Positions 15,911-23,152 of a stretch of 62,981 nt of DNA are shown here, piece after piece (within the stretch, counting starts at the first letter, position 1; the number at the start of each line of letters is the position of its first letter). Below the pieces are notes generated by a model. It was given only the letters and a program-made list of their open reading frames with translations, was not told where the DNA came from and searched no databases. The stretch covers positions 1-62,981 of the forward strand of contig ONLY01000020.1 of assembly GCA_900318775.1 (NCBI GenBank). Reading direction: 5' to 3'. This DNA is from an uncultured Prevotellaceae bacterium. Its GTDB lineage: Bacteria; Bacteroidota; Bacteroidia; Bacteroidales; Bacteroidaceae. The position numbers and the translations under genes are program-made.

Positions 15911-16126
15911 ATGAACACAACAATCATCACCACCAATTCAATCAACAAATTCAACCAACTTCTTAACTTCTTATATTCAAAAAAAATCTCTATTTTTCCC
16001 TCTCCCGCCACACTCTCTATCACCCTCTTCACTAACTCTTCTTCTCAAACAAACTCCATTCTTTCGAGGCTTACTAAACTTCTTAATCTCAAACCCATAC
16101 AGCCCTCATACGCTCTCACAGCGTAA
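15911..16126 (+). CDS. G-poor 71-codon ORF or non-coding transcript
   Basis: MNTTIITTNSINKFNQLLNF and onward: rich in Ser, Thr, Asn, Leu and Ile with no family match. The plus strand from 15911 to about 16100 contains fewer than ten G among some 190 bases, unlike every neighbour. The stop codon lies within the loop of the terminator at 16101-16136. The start is 27 bases after promoter copy G, the standard spacing. It may be a small translated protein, or a C- and U-rich unstructured RNA whose open frame is incidental. Confidence 0.4.
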   Translation: MNTTIITTNSINKFNQLLNFLYSKKISIFPSPATLSITLFTNSSSQTNSILSRLTKLLNLKPIQPSYALTA

Positions 16127-16136
16127 GGGGGCTTTT
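16101..16136 (+). terminator. Rho-independent terminator closing the G-poor transcript
   Basis: AGCCCTC pairs with GGGGGCT, with an inner ACGCT/AGCGT stem, then TTTTT. It separates promoter copy G from the gene at 16154, so part of the transcription from G should stop here. Confidence 0.8.
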
Positions 16137-16153
16137 TAAACTTTTCAACTTTT

Positions 16154-16540
16154 ATGAGACGCGGCATACCTATTATCAGTGATTATACAAGGGATTCCTT
16201 TATGGACCGGGTAAAACATCAAGAACTGCAGATTGGTGATGCGGTTTACTATCTCTCGCCCTTTTCGAGGTATTCTGTCAGGAAATCAACTATTGTCAAG
16301 AAGGGGCTCGTGCCAACGGACTTCCTTAAAGACATCGAACTGACGCTTGCTGACGGCACAGTGCTGCCATACCGCGAAGCCTTCGACTCGAAGGAAATGG
16401 CAATCGCATACATCGTTGACGACCTCAGATGCAGTCTGGCTAACCACCGTACAGGGCTTCAGACGCTTCTACGACAAATTGCGGAAGACGAGCGATTACT
16501 TGCGATGTTTGAAAAGAAGCAGAAAGAATTTATCAACTGA
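16154..16540 (+). CDS. Hypothetical protein, 128 residues
   Basis: No family recognised. After a basic start (MRRGIPIISDYTRDSF), residues 20-75 look like a small beta barrel (ELQIGDAVYYLSPF, RKSTIVKKGLVPTDFLKDIE, LTLADGTVLPYREAF). The C-terminal part is one helix ending KQKEFIN. It lies 18 bases beyond a terminator and depends on readthrough from promoter copy G or on an unseen promoter. Confidence 0.65.
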   Translation: MRRGIPIISDYTRDSFMDRVKHQELQIGDAVYYLSPFSRYSVRKSTIVKKGLVPTDFLKDIELTLADGTVLPYREAFDSKEMAIAYIVDDLRCSLANHRTGLQTLLRQIAEDERLLAMFEKKQKEFIN

Positions 16541-16600
16541 CGTTTGGTGTCATCAAACTTGACTGACATCGATCTTTGGTTGACTTGCGTCGAGCTAAAG

Positions 16601-16654
16601 CTTCACGTGTGAAAATGGCAAAGCTGACACGTGAAGTTTATCGACTTCACGTGT
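16601..16654 (+). repeat. Three CACGTG-containing arms able to form alternative hairpins
   Basis: CTTCACGTGT (16601-16610), ACACGTGAAG (16627-16636) and CTTCACGTGT again (16645-16654). The middle arm can pair with either side; the right-hand hairpin extends to 11 bp with a 6-base loop and is followed by ATTGTTTT. It sits between the 128-residue gene and promoter copy H. Probably a terminator, possibly with a switching arm or a protein-binding palindrome. Confidence 0.6.
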
Positions 16655-16702
16655 ATTGTTTTATAAAATAACGAGAATAAGCAAAAAAAGTTACCCTGAT
16701 TT

Positions 16703-16733
16703 TTTGAATTTTTTCTTGTTTGTGACCATATTA
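16703..16733 (+). promoter_or_regulatory. Shared island promoter element, copy H
   Basis: TTTGAATTTTTT, seven bases, GTGACCATATTA, ending 28 bases before the AAA+ ATPase gene. One T-to-C change inside GTGACT. Confidence 0.75.
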
Positions 16734-16761
16734 TATCAGTCCTAATTAAAAATGGAATATT

Positions 16762-18432
16762 ATGGCAAAGAAGATTGAAACAAAAGTCGTGAAAAGAACG
16801 AAAGTTGAGAAAGAAATGACGCTGCTGCGGGCTATTGAGCGCGTGGTGGAACTGTCGAAGGACACGAAGATGAGCGAAGAGTTCATGCTACAGGCATCAC
16901 CAGAGATTGGACTGCTGGCAGAAAGTTTCGACATTACCGAACGGCAGGCTGTGCTGTTCTGCATCTGTATGGAGAAAGGGCCACGACGGGTAGATTATGA
17001 TGATCTGGCCAGTTTCCTCGACGTTAGCAATATACGCATACTGAGCTATGCAAGCGATATCGATGCTCTTGTGCGTCGCCGGTTGCTGCGTTATCGGGAT
17101 GCAAAAGACGAGGACAGTTTCGATGTACCCCATCCTGTAATCAAAGCTCTGAAACACAATGAGGTATATGAATTACCAAGTCGTTCAGGATTGGATTGTG
17201 CTTCGCTGTTTGAGGTGCTTGATCAGATGTTTAGTGACCTGAGCGATGATGCTATTATCCCCAAAGACTTGATTGAGGAAATCAATGTGCTCTTGAAAGA
17301 TAATATGCAGGTGAGCTTTGCCAAACAAATTGAGGAACTTAGTCTGTCTTCGCAGGATAAAATGCTGTTGCTTTATTTCTGTCACCGCCTGGTAAATAAA
17401 GATGACGATGACATTCGTTTCTGCGATATGGAAGACTGCTTCTTTAGCTCTTCGAACTATATTAATGCGAAAGCTTTACTACGTAGCGGTGAGCACAATT
17501 TGATGAAGAAAAAAATAATCGAGCATCGTTGTGAGGATGGTATAGCAAACACCAGTCGATACAAACTTACGGAACAGGCAAAGCGTTTGTTGCTGGCTGA
17601 GATGAAAATTAACGCAACAGAAGAGAAACTGGCCAATGTCATCAAGGCAAAAGACCTAAAAGAGAAGAAGATGTTCTATGTAGAGGAGAACCAAAGGCAG
17701 GTGGGCGAACTGCAATCGTTCTTCGTCCCCGAGAACTACCAGAAGATACGATCACGGATGGAGCAGACTGGTTTCCGAACTGGTTTCGCCTGCCTCTTCT
17801 ATGGCGGTCCTGGAACAGGAAAGACGGAAACTGTCTATCAATTGGCTCGCGAAACAGGTCGCGACATCATGGTAGTTGATGTACCGCAAATCAAGAGCAA
17901 ATGGGTGGGCGACTCCGAGAAGAACATCAAAGCCCTCTTCGACCGTTATCGTGAACTTGTGAAGAAAGCCAAGCAGACCCCAATCCTACTCTTCAACGAG
18001 GCAGACGCCATCATCGGCATCCGTCAGCAAGGAGCGCAACGCGCAGTCGAGAAGATGGAGAATAGCATCCAGAACATCATCCTGCAAGAGATGGAAGCGC
18101 TGGACGGCATCATGATTGCCACCACCAACCTCCAGCAGAACCTCGACAAAGCCTTCGAGCGCCGCTTCCTCTACAAGATTAAGTTCGAGAAACCGACGGT
18201 TGAAGCCCGTGTTCTAATATGGCACTCGATGATACCGGAATTGAACGATATGGATGCCAAGACGCTGGCTGCAAAATACGATTTCAGCGGTGGACAGATA
18301 GAGAACATCGCCCGACACTACACCATCGACAGCATCCTGCACGATGCCAAGGAAGATAAACTTGCTATGCTCATCAACCATTGTGACAATGAAAGACTGG
18401 ACGAAAACACTCCCAAACGAATTGGATTTTAG
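16762..18432 (+). CDS. AAA+ ATPase with N-terminal helical/winged-helix region
   Basis: 556 residues. Residues 1-300 are helical, with a winged-helix-like part (ITERQAVLFCICMEKGPRRV, then DYDDLASFLDVSN). The AAA+ core follows: Walker A GGPGTGKT (348-355), WVGDSEKNIKALF as in classic AAA proteins, a Walker B in which the usual Asp is Asn (LLFNEADAI, N412-E413), sensor 1 ATTN and arginine fingers FERRF. Such ATPases form hexamers that remodel proteins or nucleoprotein complexes. A D-to-N change beside an intact catalytic Glu may slow the cycle but also occurs in active relatives. It is the last gene of the island, alone under promoter copy H. Confidence 0.88.
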   Translation: MAKKIETKVVKRTKVEKEMTLLRAIERVVELSKDTKMSEEFMLQASPEIGLLAESFDITERQAVLFCICMEKGPRRVDYDDLASFLDVSNIRILSYASDIDALVRRRLLRYRDAKDEDSFDVPHPVIKALKHNEVYELPSRSGLDCASLFEVLDQMFSDLSDDAIIPKDLIEEINVLLKDNMQVSFAKQIEELSLSSQDKMLLLYFCHRLVNKDDDDIRFCDMEDCFFSSSNYINAKALLRSGEHNLMKKKIIEHRCEDGIANTSRYKLTEQAKRLLLAEMKINATEEKLANVIKAKDLKEKKMFYVEENQRQVGELQSFFVPENYQKIRSRMEQTGFRTGFACLFYGGPGTGKTETVYQLARETGRDIMVVDVPQIKSKWVGDSEKNIKALFDRYRELVKKAKQTPILLFNEADAIIGIRQQGAQRAVEKMENSIQNIILQEMEALDGIMIATTNLQQNLDKAFERRFLYKIKFEKPTVEARVLIWHSMIPELNDMDAKTLAAKYDFSGGQIENIARHYTIDSILHDAKEDKLAMLINHCDNERLDENTPKRIGF

Positions 18433-18588
18433 CGTCTAATGACAGTAAACGCACAATAAAAAGTGTCTTCAGTAAAAAGAAAATCGTCTTTGTTGGAGAA
18501 ACATCAATTCATTGATTCACCATAATAACTAAAAGTTGTGCCTGATACAATACTTATGATGAAAAGTGAGAGGTGAAAACAATTATTA

Positions 18589-18612
18589 ACCGTGAACCTT
18601 GAACCATGAACC
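18589..18612. repeat. 7-bp tandem repeat
   Basis: ACCGTGA, ACCTTGA, ACCATGA, ACC in the spacer between the converging AAA and antiporter genes. Short heptad repeats of this kind are frequent in Bacteroidales spacers. No terminator hairpin was recognised in the 206-bp gap. Confidence 0.7.
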
Positions 18613-18638
18613 GAAAGTGGGTGAAGGGAGAGGGTGTT

Positions 18639-19904
18639 TTAGTTAGTGGAGTATTTGCGTGGATAGCGCAGGAGGATGGAGAGGAGGAGCGCTGCGCCGA
18701 TGAGCATGGGGTAGTAGAGGTTGGGGATGATGGCGATGGGGTTCAGTCCTGACAGGCTTGCGGCTATGAGCACTTGGGCGCCGTAGGGAAGGAGGCCCTG
18801 GGTGAAGCAGGAGGCGGTGTCGAGGATGGAGGCTGACTTGCGGGGGTCGATGCGGAACCTGGTTGCTATGTCTTTGGCGATAGGGCCGGTGGTGATGATC
18901 GCTACGGTGTTGTTGGCTGTGCAGATGTTGACCAAGCAGGTGAGGGCTGCAATGCAGAGTTCGCCTCCGCGCGTGCTGTGTATGTTGCGTGTGAGGGTCC
19001 TGATGATGAGGTCGATGCCTCCGTTGTAGCGTATGATTTCGAGCATTCCGCCTGCAAGGATGGTGACGATGATGAGCTCGGACATTCCCATTATTCCCTC
19101 ATTCATGGCTGAGAACCAGCTGAATACGTTGTAGGTGCCGAGGAGCATGCCGATGACTCCTGTGAGGAGAACGCCAATGCTGAGGGTGAGCAGCACGTTC
19201 ACGCCGCTGATGGCGAGAAGGACGACTGCGAGGTAGGGCATTACAAGCCAAGGGTTGGTTTCATTCAAGTGGGGAGTAGCATGCATCTGTCTGCCTACGA
19301 AGTAGTAGACAATGAGCATGATGATGGCGACGGGGGCTACAATGCGGATGTTGACGCGGAACTTGTCTCGCATGCTGCAGCCTTGTGTCTGGGTGGCTAC
19401 GATGGTGGTGTCGCTGATGAAGGAGAGGTTGTCGCCAAAGTAGGTGCCTCCCACGACGAGCCCTACCATCAGCGGTACGGAGAAGCCTGAATGCTGTGCG
19501 ATGCCGACTGCCAGGGGGGTGAGGGCGGCGATGGTGCCGCAGCTGGTGCCGATGCTGAGAGAGATGAAGCAGGAGGCAAGGAAGATGCCGGGCAAGATGG
19601 CTTGCTCAGGCAGGTAGCGCAGGGCAAGGTCGACGGTGGCATCTACAGCTCCCATGGATTTGGCTGATGCAGCGAAGGCGCCAGCGAGGATGAAGATGGC
19701 GAGCATGAGCACCATAGTGGGGTTGCCGGCTCCTTGGGCAAAGATGTTGATGCGCTCGTTCATAGTCCCCCGCACGGTGAGCAGCGCATAGACGGAGCTG
19801 ACCAGGAAGGCTACAGCAATGGGGACCTTGTAGAAGTCTTGCGCAATGATGCTGGTGGCCAAATAGAGTATGAGGAATACAAATAGCGGCGAGATGGCTT
19901 TCAT
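18639..19904 (-). CDS. nhaC: Na+/H+ antiporter, NhaC family
   Basis: 421 residues with about eleven membrane segments. SFISLSIGTSCGTIAALTPL and VGLVVGGTYFGDNLSFISDT (with TTIVATQTQGC) are the conserved half-helix motifs of the NhaC/ArsB-like ion transporter fold, including the charged GDNLS stretch. It likely exchanges Na+ for H+, or Na+/H+ coupled to an organic acid, across the inner membrane. It follows uxaA by 15 bases in a presumed three-gene operon, so import or counter-transport linked to uronate use is possible but unproven. Confidence 0.85.
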   Translation of the reverse strand: MKAISPLFVFLILYLATSIIAQDFYKVPIAVAFLVSSVYALLTVRGTMNERINIFAQGAGNPTMVLMLAIFILAGAFAASAKSMGAVDATVDLALRYLPEQAILPGIFLASCFISLSIGTSCGTIAALTPLAVGIAQHSGFSVPLMVGLVVGGTYFGDNLSFISDTTIVATQTQGCSMRDKFRVNIRIVAPVAIIMLIVYYFVGRQMHATPHLNETNPWLVMPYLAVVLLAISGVNVLLTLSIGVLLTGVIGMLLGTYNVFSWFSAMNEGIMGMSELIIVTILAGGMLEIIRYNGGIDLIIRTLTRNIHSTRGGELCIAALTCLVNICTANNTVAIITTGPIAKDIATRFRIDPRKSASILDTASCFTQGLLPYGAQVLIAASLSGLNPIAIIPNLYYPMLIGAALLLSILLRYPRKYSTN

Positions 19905-19919
19905 GTTAATTTGTGTGTG

Positions 19920-21467
19920 TTACAGGGTGACGCCGTTCTTGAAGATAGCGATTTCCTGATAGTTTTTCTTCTCATTCCAAGTGGGTTCTCCACTTGCTAT
20001 CTCTATGACTTTCTGTACAAAGCGATGGAATACTTCCACCATTGGTTCATTTTCTACGATGGTGCCGGCGTTGAAGTCTATCCACGTGGGCTTGTTCTTG
20101 GCAAGGGTGCTGTTGGTGCTGACTTTCATGGTGGGGACGAAGGTGCCGAAGGGGGTGCCTCGCCCTGTGGTGAAGAGCACGATGTGGCATCCGGAGGAGG
20201 CAAGGGCTGTGGATGCTACAAGGTCGTTGCCGGGAGCGGAGAGGAGGTTGAGCCCCTTCACGCTGAGGCGTTCGCCATATGAGAGCACACCTTTGACAGC
20301 GCTCTTGCCGCATTTCTGTGTGCATCCGAGGGCCTTCTCCTCAAGTGTGGAGATGCCGCCTGCCTTGTTGCCAGGTGAGGGGTTCTCTCCTACCGGTTCG
20401 CCGTGTGAGAGGAAGTACTGCTTGAAGTCGTTGACGAGGCTGACGGTTTGCTGGAAGAGGCTGGTGTTTTCGCAGCGGTTCATGAGGATGGTTTCGGCGC
20501 CAAACATCTCGGGCACTTCGGTGAGGACGGTGGTGCCCCCCTGGCTGACGATGAAGTCGCTGAACACACCGAGGAGTGGATTGGCTGTGATGCCGGAGAA
20601 TCCGTCGGAGCCTCCGCACTTGAGGCCTACACGGAGTTCGCTCAAGGGGATGGGTTGGCGCTTGTCTTGTGATGCGATGACATAGAGCTCACGCAATATC
20701 TTGAGTCCTTCTTCCACTTCGTCTCCTTCCACTTTCTGAGTGACCATGAACCGGATGCGCTCTTTGTCGTAGTCGCCAAGAAGAGCCTCAAACTGGTCGG
20801 GTTGATTGTTCTCGCATCCAAGGCCTACAACGAGCACGGCTCCTGCATTGGGGTGCAGGACGAGGTCGCGCAGCACCTTGCGGGTGTTCTCATGGTCGTC
20901 GGAGAGCTGAGAGCAGCCATAGTTGTGGGGATAGGCTACGATGCGCAGGCGTTCGGTGCCGGCTGGAAGCATCTGGCAGAGTGGAGAAGCCGGGTTGTAA
21001 AGCTCGTGTGTGAGTGCTCCTGCCAACTGGTTGACAACACCATTGACACACCCCACGGTGGGCACAATCCACACTTCGTTGCGGATGCCTACATCGCCGT
21101 TCTTGCGGCGGTAGCCTTGGAAGGTGAGCTGTTCTTGTGGGAACCACTCTGCATAGGCTGGATTGGTGAGCTCCTCCTTGCCCACAGGGTGGTATTCGTA
21201 GTCGAGCAAGCCAGACAGGTTTGTCTTGATGTGCTCGTGGCTCACCCAGTCACCCTTCTTGTGGTTTTCCTTCAGGTGTCCGATGGGGTAGCCGTATTTG
21301 ATGATATTCTCGCCTTGCTTGAGGTCTGTAAGCAGTATTTTGTGTCCGGCGGGAACATCGCTGTTGATGGTGATGCTTTCGCCCTCTACCTGGATGGTTT
21401 CGTCTTTTTTGAGTGCCTCAATGGCTACAGCCACGTTGTCGGCAGGATTGATTTTGATAGTTTTCAT
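19920..21467 (-). CDS. uxaA: Altronate dehydratase
   Basis: 515 residues. UxaA dehydrates D-altronate to 2-keto-3-deoxygluconate in galacturonate breakdown. The N-terminal SAF domain (residues 1-95) includes PAGHKILLTDLKQGENIIKYG. The large domain carries AYPHNYGCSQ, VVGLGCENNQ and GLKCGGSDGFSGITANP, with Cys and His residues typical of the iron-dependent UxaA/GarD family. It lies between an AraC regulator and an NhaC antiporter on the same strand. uxaB and uxaC are not in the window. Confidence 0.95.
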   Translation of the reverse strand: MKTIKINPADNVAVAIEALKKDETIQVEGESITINSDVPAGHKILLTDLKQGENIIKYGYPIGHLKENHKKGDWVSHEHIKTNLSGLLDYEYHPVGKEELTNPAYAEWFPQEQLTFQGYRRKNGDVGIRNEVWIVPTVGCVNGVVNQLAGALTHELYNPASPLCQMLPAGTERLRIVAYPHNYGCSQLSDDHENTRKVLRDLVLHPNAGAVLVVGLGCENNQPDQFEALLGDYDKERIRFMVTQKVEGDEVEEGLKILRELYVIASQDKRQPIPLSELRVGLKCGGSDGFSGITANPLLGVFSDFIVSQGGTTVLTEVPEMFGAETILMNRCENTSLFQQTVSLVNDFKQYFLSHGEPVGENPSPGNKAGGISTLEEKALGCTQKCGKSAVKGVLSYGERLSVKGLNLLSAPGNDLVASTALASSGCHIVLFTTGRGTPFGTFVPTMKVSTNSTLAKNKPTWIDFNAGTIVENEPMVEVFHRFVQKVIEIASGEPTWNEKKNYQEIAIFKNGVTL

Positions 21468-21476
21468 TGTGTATGG

Positions 21477-22400
21477 TTATAGTTCTTTGTATTCTTTAGG
21501 TGTGTAGCCAGTGTGCTGTTTGAAGAACTTAGCGAAGAAGCTTTGGTTGGCAAAGTGGAGCTTGTTGCTTACGTCCTTGATAGAAATACCTTCAGATCTT
21601 AGCAGGGCTTTGGCTTCCAATATGACGTACTGGCTGATAAGTTCGGTGGCATACTTTCCGCTGACGGCATGCACCACGCTGGAGAGGTACTTGGGCGACA
21701 CGCACAGCTGGTCGGCATAGAAGGTGATGTTGCGGTGATTGATGTAGTGTTCTTTCACCGTTGCCATGAATTGCATGAAGAGTTCTTCTTTCCTGCTGAT
21801 GGGGCGCTCCTCGCCTTTCTGTCCTTGTCCTTGGGAAAATGCCTGAAACACATTCGACTGCAGGATTTGCAAATAGGCTTTAGCCACCGTCTCCTTGTAC
21901 TGATAGTCTTTCTGGGTGAGTTTCTTTTTCAGCGCCTGGTAGATGCTGATGCTTTCTTCCAGCTCGTCTGGTTGGAGCACGTGCATGGGGTGTTCTCTCG
22001 TGATGCGTCCAAACTCTATGCTTGTTTTCACGTCGCCCACAAGTTTGATGAAATCGGACGAGATGGCCATGAAGATGCACTTGGTTCCTGGGGCTACGTG
22101 TTTCATGCGCACGAAGCTGCCAGGCATGATAAGCACGGAGTGGCTGTCTGTCAGCCGGTATTCGGTCAGGTCGATGTCTATCACCATTTCGCCAGATGGG
22201 CAAATGATGCTCACAGCCATGGTGACCTGCACAGGAAAACTGGGGTGCTGTGGTTCATTCTCTTCGTTCCAGTCCTCTTCAAGATTGTCACTTAGCACTA
22301 GTTTCCCTGGTATCTGAGCAAACCGCCCGTCGGTGGGGAATTGCAGCAGGTCCACCTTGATGATGGGGTTGGGGGAGAATGGTTTTTGTATAGTGTTCAC
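21477..22400 (-). CDS. AraC-family transcriptional regulator
   Basis: 307 residues. Residues 1-190 form a cupin-like sensing domain (SVLIMPGSFVRMKHVAPGTK). Residues 205-307 form the double helix-turn-helix: ITFYADQLCVSPKYLSSVVH, then ISIKDVSNKLHFANQSFFAK and FFKQHTGYTPKEYKEL. It probably senses a sugar acid and controls uxaA and nhaC, which follow 9 bases downstream in the same direction. Confidence 0.92.
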   Translation of the reverse strand: MNTIQKPFSPNPIIKVDLLQFPTDGRFAQIPGKLVLSDNLEEDWNEENEPQHPSFPVQVTMAVSIICPSGEMVIDIDLTEYRLTDSHSVLIMPGSFVRMKHVAPGTKCIFMAISSDFIKLVGDVKTSIEFGRITREHPMHVLQPDELEESISIYQALKKKLTQKDYQYKETVAKAYLQILQSNVFQAFSQGQGQKGEERPISRKEELFMQFMATVKEHYINHRNITFYADQLCVSPKYLSSVVHAVSGKYATELISQYVILEAKALLRSEGISIKDVSNKLHFANQSFFAKFFKQHTGYTPKEYKEL

Positions 22401-22423
22401 AATATAATTGTTCTATTTGTCGG

Positions 22424-22431
22424 CAAATATA
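22424..22431 (-). promoter_or_regulatory. -7 element for the AraC-uxaA-nhaC unit
   Basis: TATATTTG on the minus strand, 23 bases before the AraC ATG. No good -33 box, which suits an activator-dependent promoter. Confidence 0.5.
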
Positions 22432-22445
22432 CAAATAATGCCACA

Positions 22446-22483
22446 TAAAAAGGGAGAAAACTTGCGATTTTCTCCCCCTTTTT
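22446..22483 (-). terminator. Rho-independent terminator after the 165-residue gene
   Basis: GGGAGAAAA and TTTTCTCCC arms with A- and T-runs on both sides, so potentially bidirectional. It lies between the start of the AraC gene and the end of the upstream gene. Confidence 0.8.
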
Positions 22484-22537
22484 ACGTCAGTTTGTTGTTT
22501 GTGAATGTCTTGAGCCTTGTTTGGAGGTGCTTGTGTC

Positions 22538-23035
22538 TTACTTCAACGCGGCTTTAGCAAGTGTGGTGGCTTGGTCGTAGGCCTTCTCCCAATCGGTGTC
22601 GAGACAGAAAGGTGTCAGCGAGCCCTTTTCGTTCACGAAGGCATTGGCACGCTCCTTGTTGGTGTCTTTGAACATGGGATTGTACTTGCAGGCGTCTGAG
22701 TAAATCTTAAGGATTTCGTTGCGCTTGGCTGGTGAAATCTCCTGCGCCTTGAGTACGTTGGCGTGATAGTCGGTGACAAAAGACGACATCATGACGGCTT
22801 GAGTGGCGAAGAACATGTCATCCTTCTTCATGCCACGCTTCTGGAGCATCATGGTCATATAGTTCAATGCAGTCACCTTGAACTGGTTAATCTGAATCTG
22901 GTCATCAGATGATTTGGGGTTGTTCACCACTTTCATAGCCTCTTCATATACCACATCGTAGAGATTCTTGCTCTGGGCCCACATGCTGTTCGCTGTTGCG
23001 ATGAGCACGAGGAATGTAAGGATTGTTTTCTTCAT
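22538..23035 (-). CDS. Exported hypothetical protein, 165 residues
   Basis: The signal peptide MKKTILTFLVLIATANSMWA is followed by QSKNLYDVV with cleavage predicted after SMWA, so the mature protein is periplasmic. The mature part is helical (LYDVVYEEAMKVVNNPKSSD, QFKVTALNYMTMMLQKRGMK), a pattern seen in Bacteroidales periplasmic proteins without assigned function. Monocistronic, with its own -7 element and terminator. Confidence 0.8.
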   Translation of the reverse strand: MKKTILTFLVLIATANSMWAQSKNLYDVVYEEAMKVVNNPKSSDDQIQINQFKVTALNYMTMMLQKRGMKKDDMFFATQAVMMSSFVTDYHANVLKAQEISPAKRNEILKIYSDACKYNPMFKDTNKERANAFVNEKGSLTPFCLDTDWEKAYDQATTLAKAALK

Positions 23036-23076
23036 ATTCTTTCAGTTTTATTGATGCCCGTCTGTAAACGGTGCCA

Positions 23077-23084
23077 CAAAGTTA
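23077..23084 (-). promoter_or_regulatory. -7 element before the exported 165-residue protein
   Basis: TAACTTTG on the minus strand, 41 bases before the ATG. Confidence 0.5.
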
Positions 23085-23152
23085 GGGCTTCTATGTTGAT
23101 TACACCTCGGAATATAGGGGTGAATATGAGTTTCTTTAATTTTGTTTAACAA

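Noticed and set aside
19981-20685. Long plus-strand frame opposite uxaA
   Set aside because: Antisense shadow of a well-conserved gene in high-GC codons; its translation has no family features.
20802-21482. 226-codon plus-strand frame opposite uxaA
   Set aside because: Shadow of uxaA, with no independent start signal or family.
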